Of a DNA stretch of 64,000 nucleotides, positions 1 to 9,616 are shown in pieces (positions within the stretch are counted from its first letter, which is position 1; every line of letters begins with the position of its first letter). The stretch comes from Paenibacillus donghaensis (lineage in GTDB: Bacteria; Bacillota; Bacilli; Paenibacillales; Paenibacillaceae). Location of the stretch: NCBI RefSeq assembly GCF_002192415.1, contig NZ_CP021780.1, forward strand, positions 8,478,334 through 8,542,333, in the 5' to 3' direction. The position numbers and the translations under genes were made by a program. The notes under the pieces were generated by a model. It did no database searches and was not told the DNA's origin. It worked only from the letters and a program-made list of their open reading frames with translations.

Positions 1-852
1 GCCCCCCGGCTTCGTGATCAGCAGATCGGACGCATCCATCAGCTTGTTGATCTCGCTGCTGTAGCCGAGTATCTTCACATTGGGATGATTAAGCAGGGGG
101 TTAGCCTGCATTTTGGCCATCAGCTTCTCATTGCTGCCCATGCAGAAGATCAGCTGAATCTCATCCATCCTGGCGGTAAGCGACCTCATCACATCTTTGC
201 CGAACATCATGCCCCAGCCGCCGCCCATAATCAGCACGGTAGGGATATCGGCCAGACCCAGCTCCTTGCGCAGCAAGGTTTTGTTGGCGCGCTCCCAGAA
301 CTTCGGATGCACGGGGATGCCGGTTACGGTCACCAGCTTGGGAGAGATCCCGCGTCCGGTAAGAATCGACTTGACCCGTGGGGTAGATACCAGGTAACGG
401 TTGACCTCTGCATTGACCCAGCTGCCATGGGCATCATAATCTGTAATCAGCGTATAGAGCGGCACATCCAGCCCCCGACGCTTCAATCTGGAGATGACGG
501 CTGCCGGGATCGGATGTGTACAGATAATGAGATCAGGCTTCAACTGTTCAATAACCTGTGAGGCATGTGTATAAAAAATCCGGTGAAGCGCCAGCTTGGT
601 CAACCGGGTCAGAGATCGGTTATATTGTGTCTTATACATCATGCCTACCAGCCTTGGCTGGCTGCTGACTGTTTTGCGGTAAGCGGAAAGAATCCAGGGA
701 GCGACGGTAGGGTTAAGGAACTTGCCCAGCTCAATCACTCGGCATTGAACGTCCGGGTTCAGCAGCTTAATTCCTTCAGCGAGAGCATAGGCTGCCCCTG
801 TGTGGCCCGTACCGAAGCCTTCCGAAAACAGCAGTACTCTTTTCTTTCGCAT
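1..852 (-). CDS. MGDG synthase-family glycosyltransferase (UgtP-like), partial
   Basis: The gene reads leftwards and runs off the window edge; 284 codons are visible and the C-terminus is missing. It starts at an ATG at 852 behind AGGTGA. The N-terminus has the FGTGHTGAA nucleotide-loop motif of the MGDG synthase N-terminal domain. Further on are TDYDAHGSW, VTGIPVHPKFWE, the glycine-rich MGGGWGMM that opens the GT-B C-terminal half, and LLITKPGG near the edge, typical of UDP-sugar binding. Family members add glucose or galactose from a UDP-sugar to diacylglycerol at the inner membrane face, making glycolipids and the anchor of lipoteichoic acid. The exact sugar cannot be read from the sequence. 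A MurG-like role is less likely because the N-terminal motifs fit MGDG synthase. Confidence 0.85.
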   Translation of the reverse strand, partial: MRKKRVLLFSEGFGTGHTGAAYALAEGIKLLNPDVQCRVIELGKFLNPTVAPWILSAYRKTVSSQPRLVGMMYKTQYNRSLTRLTKLALHRIFYTHASQVIEQLKPDLIICTHPIPAAVISRLKRRGLDVPLYTLITDYDAHGSWVNAEVNRYLVSTPRVKSILTGRGISPKLVTVTGIPVHPKFWERANKTLLRKELGLADIPTVLIMGGGWGMMFGKDVMRSLTARMDEIQLIFCMGSNEKLMAKMQANPLLNHPNVKILGYSSEINKLMDASDLLITKPGG

Positions 853-1049
853 AAGTTCACCTGCTACTTTCTTTCTTTGGGTAGAATTGTGAAATCTCTC
901 TATATATTATACTAGGGAAATTGCTTCACTTCCCACATTATACAAATAAGACGTAAATAGAAAGTTAAAACACTGCAATAATTGAAAATAAAAGATTGGA
1001 ACAGGTATTGCAATAGCGGATATGAAGTGGTAAAGTAGGAAATGACCAA

Positions 1050-1074
1050 ATGACCATATTGGTAATGTGGTCAT
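1050..1074. promoter_or_regulatory. Candidate TetR operator upstream of the TetR gene
   Basis: A 25-bp near-perfect palindrome, ATGACCA-N11-TGGTCAT, whose interior also pairs (ATT opposite AAT). An extra direct half-site, ATGACCA, sits just upstream at 1042-1048. It ends 45 bp before the GTG start of the TetR gene, so autoregulation is the natural reading. Seen in sequence; binding is inferred. Confidence 0.6.
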
Positions 1075-1119
1075 AATAATGATCAACATTAAATTTATCC
1101 GATGAAAGGAAGTGTTTAA

Positions 1120-1710
1120 GTGGCTGTAGTAGACCGAAGGCAGCAGGTGCTTCAAGCAGCAACCAAATCGTTCTCCTTGTTTGGTTATAAAGCAACCACC
1201 ATGGATCAGGTAGCTAAGATCGCCAACGTCGGCAAAGGGACTATCTACACCTTTTTTACGAATAAGGAGCAGCTGTTTGATGAGATTCTGCGCGATGTAA
1301 CGGCAGAGATGAAGATTATCGCGGATCGTGAGATTAGACGTGACAAGCCTTTTTTTGACAACCTGCACCGGGTGCTGGATGCCTTGCTTGAATTCCGCAG
1401 TGAACATGAGCTGTTCATCAAGCTCTCCCAGGAGAAACTTGAATTCGGAACGCCGCAGGCAGGAGAAGGGCTTGGCAAGATTGAGAATGTGGTGCTAGAG
1501 TATCTGGAGCGTGAAGTGGAATACGCAATTAGTCAGGGAGAGATCAAAAACTGCAACCCCAAGATTGTATCGGTGGTCATGTTCAGACTGTATATTGTGC
1601 TGACTGCTGAATTGAGCCAAATGCAGGTGCAGCTTGACAAGGAACAGATCAAATCGTATTTTCATCTGTTTCTGGCCGAAGGCCTGGCACAAGGATCTGT
1701 AGGCAGATAA
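1120..1710 (+). CDS. TetR/AcrR-family transcriptional regulator (YhgD-like)
   Basis: A 196-residue protein starting at GTG with GAAAGGAAG placed 7 nt upstream. Residues 26-46 form the TetR helix-turn-helix (TTMDQVAKIANVGKGTIYTFF). The remaining helical domain would bind a ligand or form the dimer and has no recognisable effector signature. It lies directly upstream of and codirectional with a YhgE/Pip membrane protein, the same pairing as yhgD-yhgE in B. subtilis. It probably represses that gene and itself: similar palindromes occur before both genes (1050-1074 and 1825-1847). Confidence 0.88.
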   Translation: MAVVDRRQQVLQAATKSFSLFGYKATTMDQVAKIANVGKGTIYTFFTNKEQLFDEILRDVTAEMKIIADREIRRDKPFFDNLHRVLDALLEFRSEHELFIKLSQEKLEFGTPQAGEGLGKIENVVLEYLEREVEYAISQGEIKNCNPKIVSVVMFRLYIVLTAELSQMQVQLDKEQIKSYFHLFLAEGLAQGSVGR

Positions 1711-1824
1711 CGTCGGAATGTTCAATGCAGCTAAAGCATATTATACCAGGGATCAGAAATTCCATTCTGAGCATAGGCGAATAATTGAAAGGGTACCGGT
1801 TGGTACTTTTTTTATACTCTTGTG

Positions 1825-1847
1825 TGACCGATTGGGGAAAACAGTCA
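1825..1847. promoter_or_regulatory. Candidate second TetR operator before yhgE
   Basis: TGACC-N14-GTCA with the same 23-bp outer spacing as the operator at 1050-1074; 14 of 23 positions agree between the two. It lies 72 bp before the yhgE start. The match is weaker than the first site, so this is tentative. Confidence 0.35.
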
Positions 1848-1918
1848 TCTAGTATTTCAGTAACTTTCAAAACTAAGTAATTTATAGAGAGCAAATGAGT
1901 AGAAGGAGAGAAGCCGCA

Positions 1919-4273
1919 ATGAAATCATTATCTGTTTTTGCCAAGGACCTCGGCTCCGCTTTGAGAAATCCCAAGGTGCTGATTCCCTTATTTGTAGTTT
2001 TGTTTATCCCTGTTCTGTACAGCGGATTGTTCCTGAAGGCATTCTGGGATCCGTATGGCAAAATGAATGAATTGCCTGTCGCTGTAGTCAATCAAGATAA
2101 GGGTGCGGACTATGAAGGCCGTAAGCTCACCGCAGGCAGTGATCTGGTGGAGGAGCTGAAGAAGACGGACGGCTTCCAATGGAACTTCGTCACCCGCGAG
2201 CAGGCGGACGCCGGTCTTAAGGACAGTACCTATTATATGGCGATTGTCGTTCCGGAAGACTTCTCTTCCAAGGCCACTACGCTGCTGGATGCTGATCCTC
2301 AGCCGGCACAGATTATCTTTGAACCGAATGAAGGCTACAACTTCCTGGCCGGCCAGATCGGTGGTACCGCAGTGAAGGACATCAAGGCGAAGGTATCCGC
2401 GAAGGTGACGGAGGCTTACACTGAATCGGTTTTTGACAAAATTACTGAAATCTCCAGCGGAATCGGCGAAGCCGGCGACGGCGCCACCAAGATTGCCGAT
2501 GGCGCCTCGAAGCTGGATGACGGCACGCTGAAGCTGGAGGAGAACCTGCAGTTGTTGACTGACGGCACCGGCAAATTGCTGGATGGCGTTAAGCCGCTTA
2601 CCGAAGGTGTGGCCGAGCTGAATACCGGTGCAGCCGCACTGGAATCCGGCACCAGCACACTGGCCAGCGGACTTGCGCAGCTGTCCTCCGCCCACAAGCA
2701 GCTGCAGGACGGCGTGGTGCAATCCACGGCCGGCAGCAAGCAGCTGAGCAGCGGCCTTGCCAAGAGTGAGGCCGGTGCAGCGAAGTTGCAGGCCGGAACC
2801 CAGGCGGCCGTAGACGGCACCGCCAAGCTGGAGGCCGGCACCGCCGGTGTAGTGGACGGCAGTGCGAAGCTGGAAGCCGGCCTGACGTCCTCGACTGAAG
2901 GCAGCGCCAAGCTGGAAGCGGGCCTGAAGGCCTCTGCGGACGGCAGCGCCAAGGTTACCGAAGGCGCTCAGGCCGTGGCCGCCGGGCTGAAGCAGCTGGC
3001 GGAGAGCAATCCGCAGCTGGCTGCAAGCCCGGCCATGCAGAAGCTGCTGGCCGCCAGCAGCAGTGTGGCGGCAGGCAGTGAGCAGCTGCAGCAGAGCCAG
3101 CAGCAGCTTGCCGAAGGCGCAGTCGCGCTGCACAGTGGGCAGCAGCAGCTGGCCGCAGGCGCAAGCCAGCTGCACAGCGGTGCGCAGCAGCTGGACGTTG
3201 GCGTTAGCCAGCTGCACACCGGCGCGCAGCAGCTGAGTGAGGGCAGCGGCCAGCTGCACTCGGCCCAGCAGCAGCTGGTTGCAGGCGCAGCCAAGCTGGC
3301 AGGCGGCGGCGACAAGCTGACCGCCGGCATGCAGCAGTTCGGCGCGAAGCTGAAGGAAGCTGCCGCAGGCGGCAGCAAGCTGGCCGACGGCGGCAAGGCG
3401 CTGGAGGCCGGAACCTCCACGCTGCTGAGCGGCGCGCAGCAGCTGGGCAGCGGCATCAGCTCTGTGGCTGACGGCTCCAAGCAGCTGCACACCGGTGCAG
3501 GCGAGCTGAAGGACGGAATGGATGCGCTGAAATCCGGTTCCACCGAGCTGGCTACCAAGCTGGGCGATGCAGCTGAGAAGACTGCAGCGGTGAATTCCTC
3601 CGATGCCCTGGTTCATATGTTTGCCGAGCCAGTAGTTATTGATGAGCATCGTGTAAATGAAGTGCCGAACTACGGTACTGGTTTTGCCCCTTACTTCTTG
3701 TCCCTGGGATTGTTCGTCGGTGCATTGATCTGTACGCTGGTGATCCCGATGCGGGATTCCGAGGTCATCGGAGCCAGCCGCTTCAACCGTTTCATCAGCC
3801 GTACACTGACCTTCTCGATGATGAGTGTGCTGCAGTCGATCCTGGCTGCTGCCGTGCTGCTCTACGGACTTGGTCTCGAAGTGCAGAGTGTTCCCTTATT
3901 CTATGCCTTCACCTTTATTACAAGCCTTGCCTTCATGTGGATGATTCAGGCGATTGTAACCTGGCTTGACCAGCCGGGACGTTTCGTGGTCATTGTGGTT
4001 CTGATTCTGCAACTGACTACAAGTGCAGGCACCTTCCCGCTGGAGCTGATTCCAGGCTGGATGAAATTCTTCAACCCGCTGCTGCCTATGACCTATAGTG
4101 TCAGAGGATACAAGGCTGTGATTTCAACAGGAGATTATAGTGTAATGTGGAGCGACGCAGGTACGCTGGCAATCTATGGACTGGTCTTCCTTGCCTTCAC
4201 GCTGGTCTACTTCATGACAAGAGACCGTCAAAGTGAAGCTGCCATGAAAAGTGAACAAGTTTTGACTGTATAA
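1919..4273 (+). CDS. yhgE: YhgE/Pip-family membrane protein
   Basis: A 784-residue protein. The ATG at 1919 follows AGAAGGAGAG at good spacing, so it is preferred over an in-frame ATG at 1895 that has no ribosome site. One membrane helix lies at about residues 20-40. A long extracytoplasmic region follows; from about residue 190 to 570 it is built of short repeats of the type L-x2-G-x-x-x-L (LxxGxxxLxxGAxxL), predicted as a long amphipathic or coiled structure. About five to six membrane helices follow from residue 585. The family includes Lactococcus Pip, a phage receptor, and type VII secretion partners (YueB, EsaA-like); the C-terminal half resembles ABC-2 permeases. No ATPase is adjacent. 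The repeat region is GC-rich with strong codon bias, which produces long antisense open frames that are not genes. Confidence 0.88.
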   Translation: MKSLSVFAKDLGSALRNPKVLIPLFVVLFIPVLYSGLFLKAFWDPYGKMNELPVAVVNQDKGADYEGRKLTAGSDLVEELKKTDGFQWNFVTREQADAGLKDSTYYMAIVVPEDFSSKATTLLDADPQPAQIIFEPNEGYNFLAGQIGGTAVKDIKAKVSAKVTEAYTESVFDKITEISSGIGEAGDGATKIADGASKLDDGTLKLEENLQLLTDGTGKLLDGVKPLTEGVAELNTGAAALESGTSTLASGLAQLSSAHKQLQDGVVQSTAGSKQLSSGLAKSEAGAAKLQAGTQAAVDGTAKLEAGTAGVVDGSAKLEAGLTSSTEGSAKLEAGLKASADGSAKVTEGAQAVAAGLKQLAESNPQLAASPAMQKLLAASSSVAAGSEQLQQSQQQLAEGAVALHSGQQQLAAGASQLHSGAQQLDVGVSQLHTGAQQLSEGSGQLHSAQQQLVAGAAKLAGGGDKLTAGMQQFGAKLKEAAAGGSKLADGGKALEAGTSTLLSGAQQLGSGISSVADGSKQLHTGAGELKDGMDALKSGSTELATKLGDAAEKTAAVNSSDALVHMFAEPVVIDEHRVNEVPNYGTGFAPYFLSLGLFVGALICTLVIPMRDSEVIGASRFNRFISRTLTFSMMSVLQSILAAAVLLYGLGLEVQSVPLFYAFTFITSLAFMWMIQAIVTWLDQPGRFVVIVVLILQLTTSAGTFPLELIPGWMKFFNPLLPMTYSVRGYKAVISTGDYSVMWSDAGTLAIYGLVFLAFTLVYFMTRDRQSEAAMKSEQVLTV

Positions 4274-4303
4274 TCTGAGCATGCAGATTAATAGGGAATA
4301 AGC

Positions 4304-4333
4304 AAAAGAGCGCCTCCGCGGGGGCGCTCTTTT
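4304..4333 (+). terminator. Rho-independent terminator after yhgE
   Basis: An 11-bp perfect stem, AAAAGAGCGCC paired with GGCGCTCTTTT, around an 8-nt loop, starting 30 bp after the yhgE stop. The A and T ends make it work on either strand. Confidence 0.9.
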
Positions 4334-4357
4334 AGATTTTGCAAAATATAGTAATGG

Positions 4358-4424
4358 ATAGGCTCCACATTATAAATGATCCTTCGATTTCCGGCTGAAA
4401 CGGAATTGGAAAACGCTCCAATTC
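4358..4424 (+). repeat. Intergenic repeat family A, copy 1, with hairpin
   Basis: About 50 bp (4358-4407) closely resembles 28018-28068, sharing CTCCACATTATAAATGATCC versus TTCCACGCCATAAATTATCC and then GAAACGGA. It is followed by a perfect hairpin, GAATTGGA-N6-TCCAATTC, at 4403-4424. Both copies lie directly downstream of a strong terminator and share orientation relative to it. The spacer 4334-4792 holds no gene. Confidence 0.6.
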
Positions 4425-4573
4425 ATCGCTGAAAGTTGTTGAAACGTTTTCATTGCATAAGGACTTATTCGTTATTTATGTATATTTATGCAATGATAAG
4501 ATTTTTTACGCTTTTATTCACTAAAGCTGTGTCGCAAAAGCAATTGTTAATCAAACTCATAAAAAAGTTTAAA

Positions 4574-4602
4574 TTGCGCTCATGTCAGCTCGATGATAAA
4601 AT
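4574..4602 (+). promoter_or_regulatory. Candidate gltB promoter
   Basis: TTGCGC, 17 bp, TAAAAT: a plausible sigma-A promoter about 190 bp before the gltB start, which leaves a long leader. Within the leader an inverted repeat, ATATTTC-CT-GAAATAT at 4650-4665, could be an operator. No GltC-type regulator gene is adjacent. Tentative. Confidence 0.35.
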
Positions 4603-4792
4603 AATATAACGAATCTTGGCTGAATATTTATTAAGATTTTCATCTGAAAATATTTCCTGAAATATAAGATTGTATAAGTAGTATTATATACTTTAGCCTT
4701 ATATTCTTGCTCCAATGGACATTGCCTCAGCTTGAAGGGTTTAGCCGTTTCTTACTTCAGATAACGTCTACTTTATAATAGAAAGGTTGCAT

Positions 4793-7700
4793 ATGATGAG
4801 ACACACTGAACTGCCCGGCAAACAGGGCCTGTATGATCCCCAGTTCGAAAAAGATGCTTGCGGCATGGGCTTCGTAGCCCATATCAAAGGCAAGCCGTCC
4901 CATGATATTGTTAGCAATGCTTTGACCATGCTGTTTAATATGGAGCACCGCGGAGGCCAGGGGGCCGAACCTAACTCGGGTGACGGCGCGGGTATTATGC
5001 TGCAGATTCCACACCGTTTTTTTGCCGGCGAAGCGCAGAAGCTTGGCTTTGAGCTTCCGGAGCAGGGACAGTATGGTGTGGGTATGATCTTTTTGTCTCA
5101 GAACGAAGAAATCCGCAGCCGCCATGAAGCTCTGCTGAGCGATATTATCGCTGAAGAAGGCCAGGAAGTGATCGGCTACCGCGATGTGCCTACCTACGAT
5201 GAGATGCTGGGCAAGACGGCCAAAGCGGCCAAGCCTAATGTCCGCCAGGTGTTCATCGGCCGCAGCGCAGGAATTACAGACGATCTGTCCTTTGAACGCA
5301 AGCTGTATGTTATCCGCAGACGCGCGGAGCTGGCTATCCGCTACGGCGGTGTGGAAGAAGGCGAATCCTTCTATATGCCAAGCATGTCATGTCTCAAGAT
5401 TGTTTACAAGGGCATGCTGACCACAGAGCAGGTGGGCCAGTTCTACCTGGATCTGCAGAATGAGGAGCTGGAATCGGCAATTGCACTGGTCCACTCCCGT
5501 TTCAGCACCAACACCTTCCCAAGCTGGGAGCGGGCGCATCCGTACCGCTTCATGATCCACAATGGGGAGATCAACACCCTGCGCGGCAACGTCAACTGGA
5601 TGCATGCCCGCCAGTCGCTGTTCAAGAGTGAAGTGTTCGGGGAATCCCTTAGCCAGATCAAGCCGGTTGTGAATCCTGACGGCTCGGATACAGCGATGTT
5701 TGACAATACCTTTGAATTTCTCTATCTCAGCGGACGCTCTTTGCCCCATGTGGCCATGATGATGGTTCCTGAACCTTGGAGCAACCATACAAGCATGGAT
5801 GCGAAGAAGAGAGACTTCTACGAATATCACAGCACGCTGATGGAGCCTTGGGATGGCCCGGCAGCGATGGGCTTCACCGATGGTATCCAGATCGGTGCCA
5901 TTCTTGACCGCAACGGCTTGCGTCCGGCGCGTTATTATGTAACCAAAGACGATATGATTATTCTGTCCTCGGAAGCGGGCGTGCTTGATATCCCTGCCGA
6001 GAACATTCTATACAAAGACCGGCTGAGACCAGGGCGGATGCTGCTGGTCGATACGAAGGAAGGCCGGATTATTTCCGATGAGGAAGTGAAGGCAGGAATT
6101 ACTTCTGAACAGCCTTACCGTCAATGGCTGGATGAGCATCTGATCAGCCTGAGCGATCTTCCCGATGCGCCGGAGCTGCCTAATCCGAAGCATGACAACG
6201 TGCTGCAGCTGCAGCAATCGTTCGGCTATACCTTCGAGGATCTGCGCAAGGTGCTGGAGCCGATGGCTTCCACCGGCGCTGAAGCGGTGGTATCGATGGG
6301 ATATGATTCTCCGCTCGCTGTGCTTTCCGACCGTCCGCAGCGTCTTTACAATTATTTCAAACAAATGTTCGCCCAGGTAACCAATCCGCCGATAGATGCC
6401 ATCCGTGAAGAGCTCGTTACGTCCACGACGACAACGATTGGACCGGAGCGCAATCTGCTGAAGCCGGAACCGGAGAGCTGCCGCCATATCACACTGGAGA
6501 CGCCGATTCTGTCCAACGAGGAATTCGCGAAGATCCGTCATGTCCGCCGTGCAGGCTTCAAGTCGATGTCCATTCCGATTCTGTTCCCTGCGGAGCTGGG
6601 AGCGGAAGGCATGCGCACTGCGCTTGAACGGATGAACGAGGCTGCTGACCGCGTAATGGCCAAGGGACATAATATTCTGATCCTGTCGGACCGCGGTGTG
6701 GACCGCGAGAATGCGGCAATTCCGGCACTGCTTGCCGTATCCAGCCTGCATCACCATCTGATCCGCCAGGGAACACGGACGAAGGTCAGCATCCTGCTTG
6801 AATCCGGCGAACCGCGTGAAGTGCACCACTATGCCCTGCTGCTTGGCTATGGCGTGAGTGCGGTCAATCCTTATCTGGCCTTCGAAAGCCTGGATGACAT
6901 GATCGGCCAAGGGCTGCTGCGCGGAATCTCGCATGAGAAGGCGATTAAGAACTATATCAAGGCTGCAACGAAGAGCGTAGTGAAGATCCTGTCCAAGATG
7001 GGAATCTCGACCATTCAATCCTATCGGGGCGCGCAAATCTTCGAAGCGGTTGGGCTGAATTCCGAATTCGTGGACCGTTACTTCACCTGGACGCCATCCC
7101 GCATCGGCGGTATCGGTCTGGAGGAAGTAGCCGCCGAAGCACTGATCCATCACACCCGTGCCTTCACCGACAAGGACGGCAATGACAAGGTGCTGGATTC
7201 CGGCGGTGAATACCAATGGCGCAGTGACGGGGAAGAGCATCTGTTCAACCCGCAGACCATTCACCTGCTGCAGCATTCTGTACGCAGCGGTGATTACAGC
7301 CTGTATAAGAAATATGCTGCCCTGGTTCAGGGAGAGAGCAAGAAGCACCAGACCCTCCGTTCCCTGCTGGAATTCAATTCGAAGAATGAGCCGATTCCGC
7401 TGGAAGAAGTCGAGTCTGTTGAAGCAATCATGAGACGCTTCAAGACAGGGGCGATGTCCTTTGGTTCAATCAGCAAGGAAGCGCATGAGACGCTGGCGAT
7501 CGCCATGAACCGGATCGGCGGCAAGAGCAATACCGGTGAAGGCGGAGAAGATCCGGCCCGGTTCATACCGGACAGCAACGGCGATTCCCGCCGCAGTGCG
7601 ATCAAGCAGGTCGCTTCGGGACGTTTCGGGGTTACTTCGAATTATCTGGTCAACGCAGATGAGATTCAGATCAAGATGGCCCAGGGCGCGAAGCCCGGTG

Positions 7701-9391
7701 AAGGCGGACAGCTTCCGGGACGCAAGGTGTATCCTTGGGTTGCCGAAGTCCGTGGCTCCACGGCAGGTGTGGGACTGATCTCCCCGCCGCCGCATCATGA
7801 CATCTATTCTATTGAGGATCTGGCAGAGCTGATCTATGATCTGAAGAATGCCAATCCGCGTGCCAATATTAACGTTAAGCTGGTCTCTGAGGTAGGGGTA
7901 GGCACGATCGCAGCCGGTGTTGCCAAAGGGCGTGCCGACATCATTCTGATCAGCGGCTACGACGGCGGAACAGGGGCGTCTCCGATGAACTCCATCCGTC
8001 ATGCCGGTCTTCCGTGGGAGCTGGGTCTGGCTGAAACCCACCAGACGCTGATGCTGAACAATCTGCGTGACCGCGTCGTGCTGGAAACCGACGGTAAGAT
8101 GCTGAGCGGCAGAGACCTTGCGGTAGCGATATTGCTTGGTGCCGAAGAATACGGCTTCTCCACAGCTCCGCTTGTAGCTGTAGGCTGCATCATGATGCGG
8201 GTATGCCAGATGGATACCTGCCCGGTTGGTGTAGCCACTCAGAATCCGGAGCTGCGCAAGAACTTTACCGGTGATCCGCAGCATGTGGTCAATTTCATGA
8301 CCTTTGTGGCCCAGGATCTGCGTGAGATCATGGCGAGTCTTGGTTTCCGTACCATTCAGGAGATGGTCGGACGCACGGATTGCCTCGATGCCGTGCATGC
8401 TTCCTACCACTGGAAGAAACGTGGCGTGGATCTGTCCAGCCTGCTGCATACGCCGCAGCTGGCAGAAGGGAGCACCCGCTTCCGCAGCAAACGCCAGAAT
8501 CATGGGCTGGAGGAAACGCTTGACGTTTCCAAACTGCTTGATCTGGCGGCACCTGCTCTGGAGTCGGGAACAGCCGTAGAGGCATCACTGCCGATTACGA
8601 ACGTGAACCGTGCTGTAGGAACGATCCTTGGCAGTGAGTTGACCCGTAAATACGGAGCGGCAGGCTTGCCTGAAGACACTATCCGCCTTCATTTCACTGG
8701 CTCGGCCGGACAGAGTCTCGGAGCGTTCATGCCTAAGGGGATTACGATCACTGTGGATGGCGACTCCAACGATTACGTGGGCAAAGGCCTCTCCGGAGGC
8801 AAAATTATCATCAAGCCTTCTCCTAAGGCAACCTTCGCTGCCGAAGAGAATATCATCATCGGCAATACGGCACTTTACGGAGCGACGAGCGGTGAGGCTT
8901 ACATCAGCGGGATTGCCGGAGAACGTTTTGCAGTCCGCAACTCAGGGGCCAAGGTAGTCGTGGAAGGCGTGGGCGACCATGGCTGTGAATATATGACTGG
9001 CGGCCGTGTGGTTGTGCTTGGCGAAACGGGTCGCAACTTCGCGGCAGGGATGTCGGGCGGTATCGCCTACGTCTACGATCCGGACAATTCCTTCGTCAGC
9101 CGCTGCAACCTGGAGATGGTGCTGCTGGAGCGTGTGGAGGAAGCGGACGAAACCGAGGAGCTCCGCAGCCTGATTCTCCGTCACACCGAGCTTACCGGAA
9201 GTAGTGTCGGACAACGGGTGCTGGATACTTGGGCAGACAGCCTGCCGCGATTCGCACGTGTAATTCCGAAGGACTACAAACGGATGCTGGAGCAGATCCG
9301 CAAGGTAGAGCAAACCGGATTAACCGGCGAGGCTGCGCTTATGGCTGCCTTCGAAGCCAATATGCGTGAACTTGCGCGTGTAGGCGGCTAA
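4793..9391 (+). CDS. gltB: Glutamate synthase (NADPH) large subunit
   Basis: A 1532-residue protein, the normal length for the bacterial large subunit. It makes two glutamates from glutamine and 2-oxoglutarate in the cytoplasm. The ATG at 4793 follows GAAAGG and gives a 22-residue propeptide before Cys23 (DACGMGF), the glutaminase nucleophile exposed by processing. The amidotransferase domain covers about residues 23-430, followed by the central and FMN-binding synthase domains ([11 protein letters not shown]). The 3Fe-4S cluster cysteines are C1132, C1138 and C1143 ([16 protein letters not shown]). The C-terminal GXGXG beta-helix ends the protein. No gltD small subunit follows; a terminator comes 40 bp after the stop. 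The electron-donating subunit must therefore be elsewhere. Named gltA in B. subtilis. Confidence 0.97.
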   Translation: MMRHTELPGKQGLYDPQFEKDACGMGFVAHIKGKPSHDIVSNALTMLFNMEHRGGQGAEPNSGDGAGIMLQIPHRFFAGEAQKLGFELPEQGQYGVGMIFLSQNEEIRSRHEALLSDIIAEEGQEVIGYRDVPTYDEMLGKTAKAAKPNVRQVFIGRSAGITDDLSFERKLYVIRRRAELAIRYGGVEEGESFYMPSMSCLKIVYKGMLTTEQVGQFYLDLQNEELESAIALVHSRFSTNTFPSWERAHPYRFMIHNGEINTLRGNVNWMHARQSLFKSEVFGESLSQIKPVVNPDGSDTAMFDNTFEFLYLSGRSLPHVAMMMVPEPWSNHTSMDAKKRDFYEYHSTLMEPWDGPAAMGFTDGIQIGAILDRNGLRPARYYVTKDDMIILSSEAGVLDIPAENILYKDRLRPGRMLLVDTKEGRIISDEEVKAGITSEQPYRQWLDEHLISLSDLPDAPELPNPKHDNVLQLQQSFGYTFEDLRKVLEPMASTGAEAVVSMGYDSPLAVLSDRPQRLYNYFKQMFAQVTNPPIDAIREELVTSTTTTIGPERNLLKPEPESCRHITLETPILSNEEFAKIRHVRRAGFKSMSIPILFPAELGAEGMRTALERMNEAADRVMAKGHNILILSDRGVDRENAAIPALLAVSSLHHHLIRQGTRTKVSILLESGEPREVHHYALLLGYGVSAVNPYLAFESLDDMIGQGLLRGISHEKAIKNYIKAATKSVVKILSKMGISTIQSYRGAQIFEAVGLNSEFVDRYFTWTPSRIGGIGLEEVAAEALIHHTRAFTDKDGNDKVLDSGGEYQWRSDGEEHLFNPQTIHLLQHSVRSGDYSLYKKYAALVQGESKKHQTLRSLLEFNSKNEPIPLEEVESVEAIMRRFKTGAMSFGSISKEAHETLAIAMNRIGGKSNTGEGGEDPARFIPDSNGDSRRSAIKQVASGRFGVTSNYLVNADEIQIKMAQGAKPGEGGQLPGRKVYPWVAEVRGSTAGVGLISPPPHHDIYSIEDLAELIYDLKNANPRANINVKLVSEVGVGTIAAGVAKGRADIILISGYDGGTGASPMNSIRHAGLPWELGLAETHQTLMLNNLRDRVVLETDGKMLSGRDLAVAILLGAEEYGFSTAPLVAVGCIMMRVCQMDTCPVGVATQNPELRKNFTGDPQHVVNFMTFVAQDLREIMASLGFRTIQEMVGRTDCLDAVHASYHWKKRGVDLSSLLHTPQLAEGSTRFRSKRQNHGLEETLDVSKLLDLAAPALESGTAVEASLPITNVNRAVGTILGSELTRKYGAAGLPEDTIRLHFTGSAGQSLGAFMPKGITITVDGDSNDYVGKGLSGGKIIIKPSPKATFAAEENIIIGNTALYGATSGEAYISGIAGERFAVRNSGAKVVVEGVGDHGCEYMTGGRVVVLGETGRNFAAGMSGGIAYVYDPDNSFVSRCNLEMVLLERVEEADETEELRSLILRHTELTGSSVGQRVLDTWADSLPRFARVIPKDYKRMLEQIRKVEQTGLTGEAALMAAFEANMRELARVGG

Positions 9392-9430
9392 ACGACCTGC
9401 TGTTCTGAACGAATAATAATAGTAACGCTT

Positions 9431-9474
9431 AAGGACTTGACCCTCTCCCGCTTGCGGTATGGCCAGGTCCTTTT
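9431..9474 (+). terminator. Terminator after gltB
   Basis: AAGGACTTG pairs with CAGGTCCTT (one G-T pair), with a small inner hairpin CCGCTTGCGG, followed by TTTTG. Confidence 0.7.
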
Positions 9475-9616
9475 GCTTGTATTGTCCGCAACGTTCTGAG
9501 CGATGGAGTACGATTGTGGTTAATATTCAGGTATCCGGGATACCTGAAAGACAGGGTGATTTTCGGTAAAAAGGGTAAATGTGCTAAAATATGAAAGATG
9601 GAAAGGAAGTGAGAGT

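Noticed and set aside
85..915. Plus-strand open frames at the window start
   Set aside because: They are opposite the glycosyltransferase gene, which has clear MGDG synthase motifs and a ribosome site on the minus strand.
1988..3649. A long open frame (553 codons) on the minus strand opposite yhgE, and shorter ones at 2416-2952 and 2968-3558
   Set aside because: They arise from the GC-rich repetitive codons of the YhgE repeat region; compositions are dominated by Leu, Gln and Gly or Ser, Pro and Ala, with no ribosome sites or family features.
4334..4792. T-box or glutamine riboswitch before gltB
   Set aside because: No T-box sequence, no specifier-loop architecture and no terminator/antiterminator pair could be found.
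6008..7348. A 446-codon antisense frame inside gltB, and 7466-8503
   Set aside because: Shadows of the gltB reading frame with no protein features.
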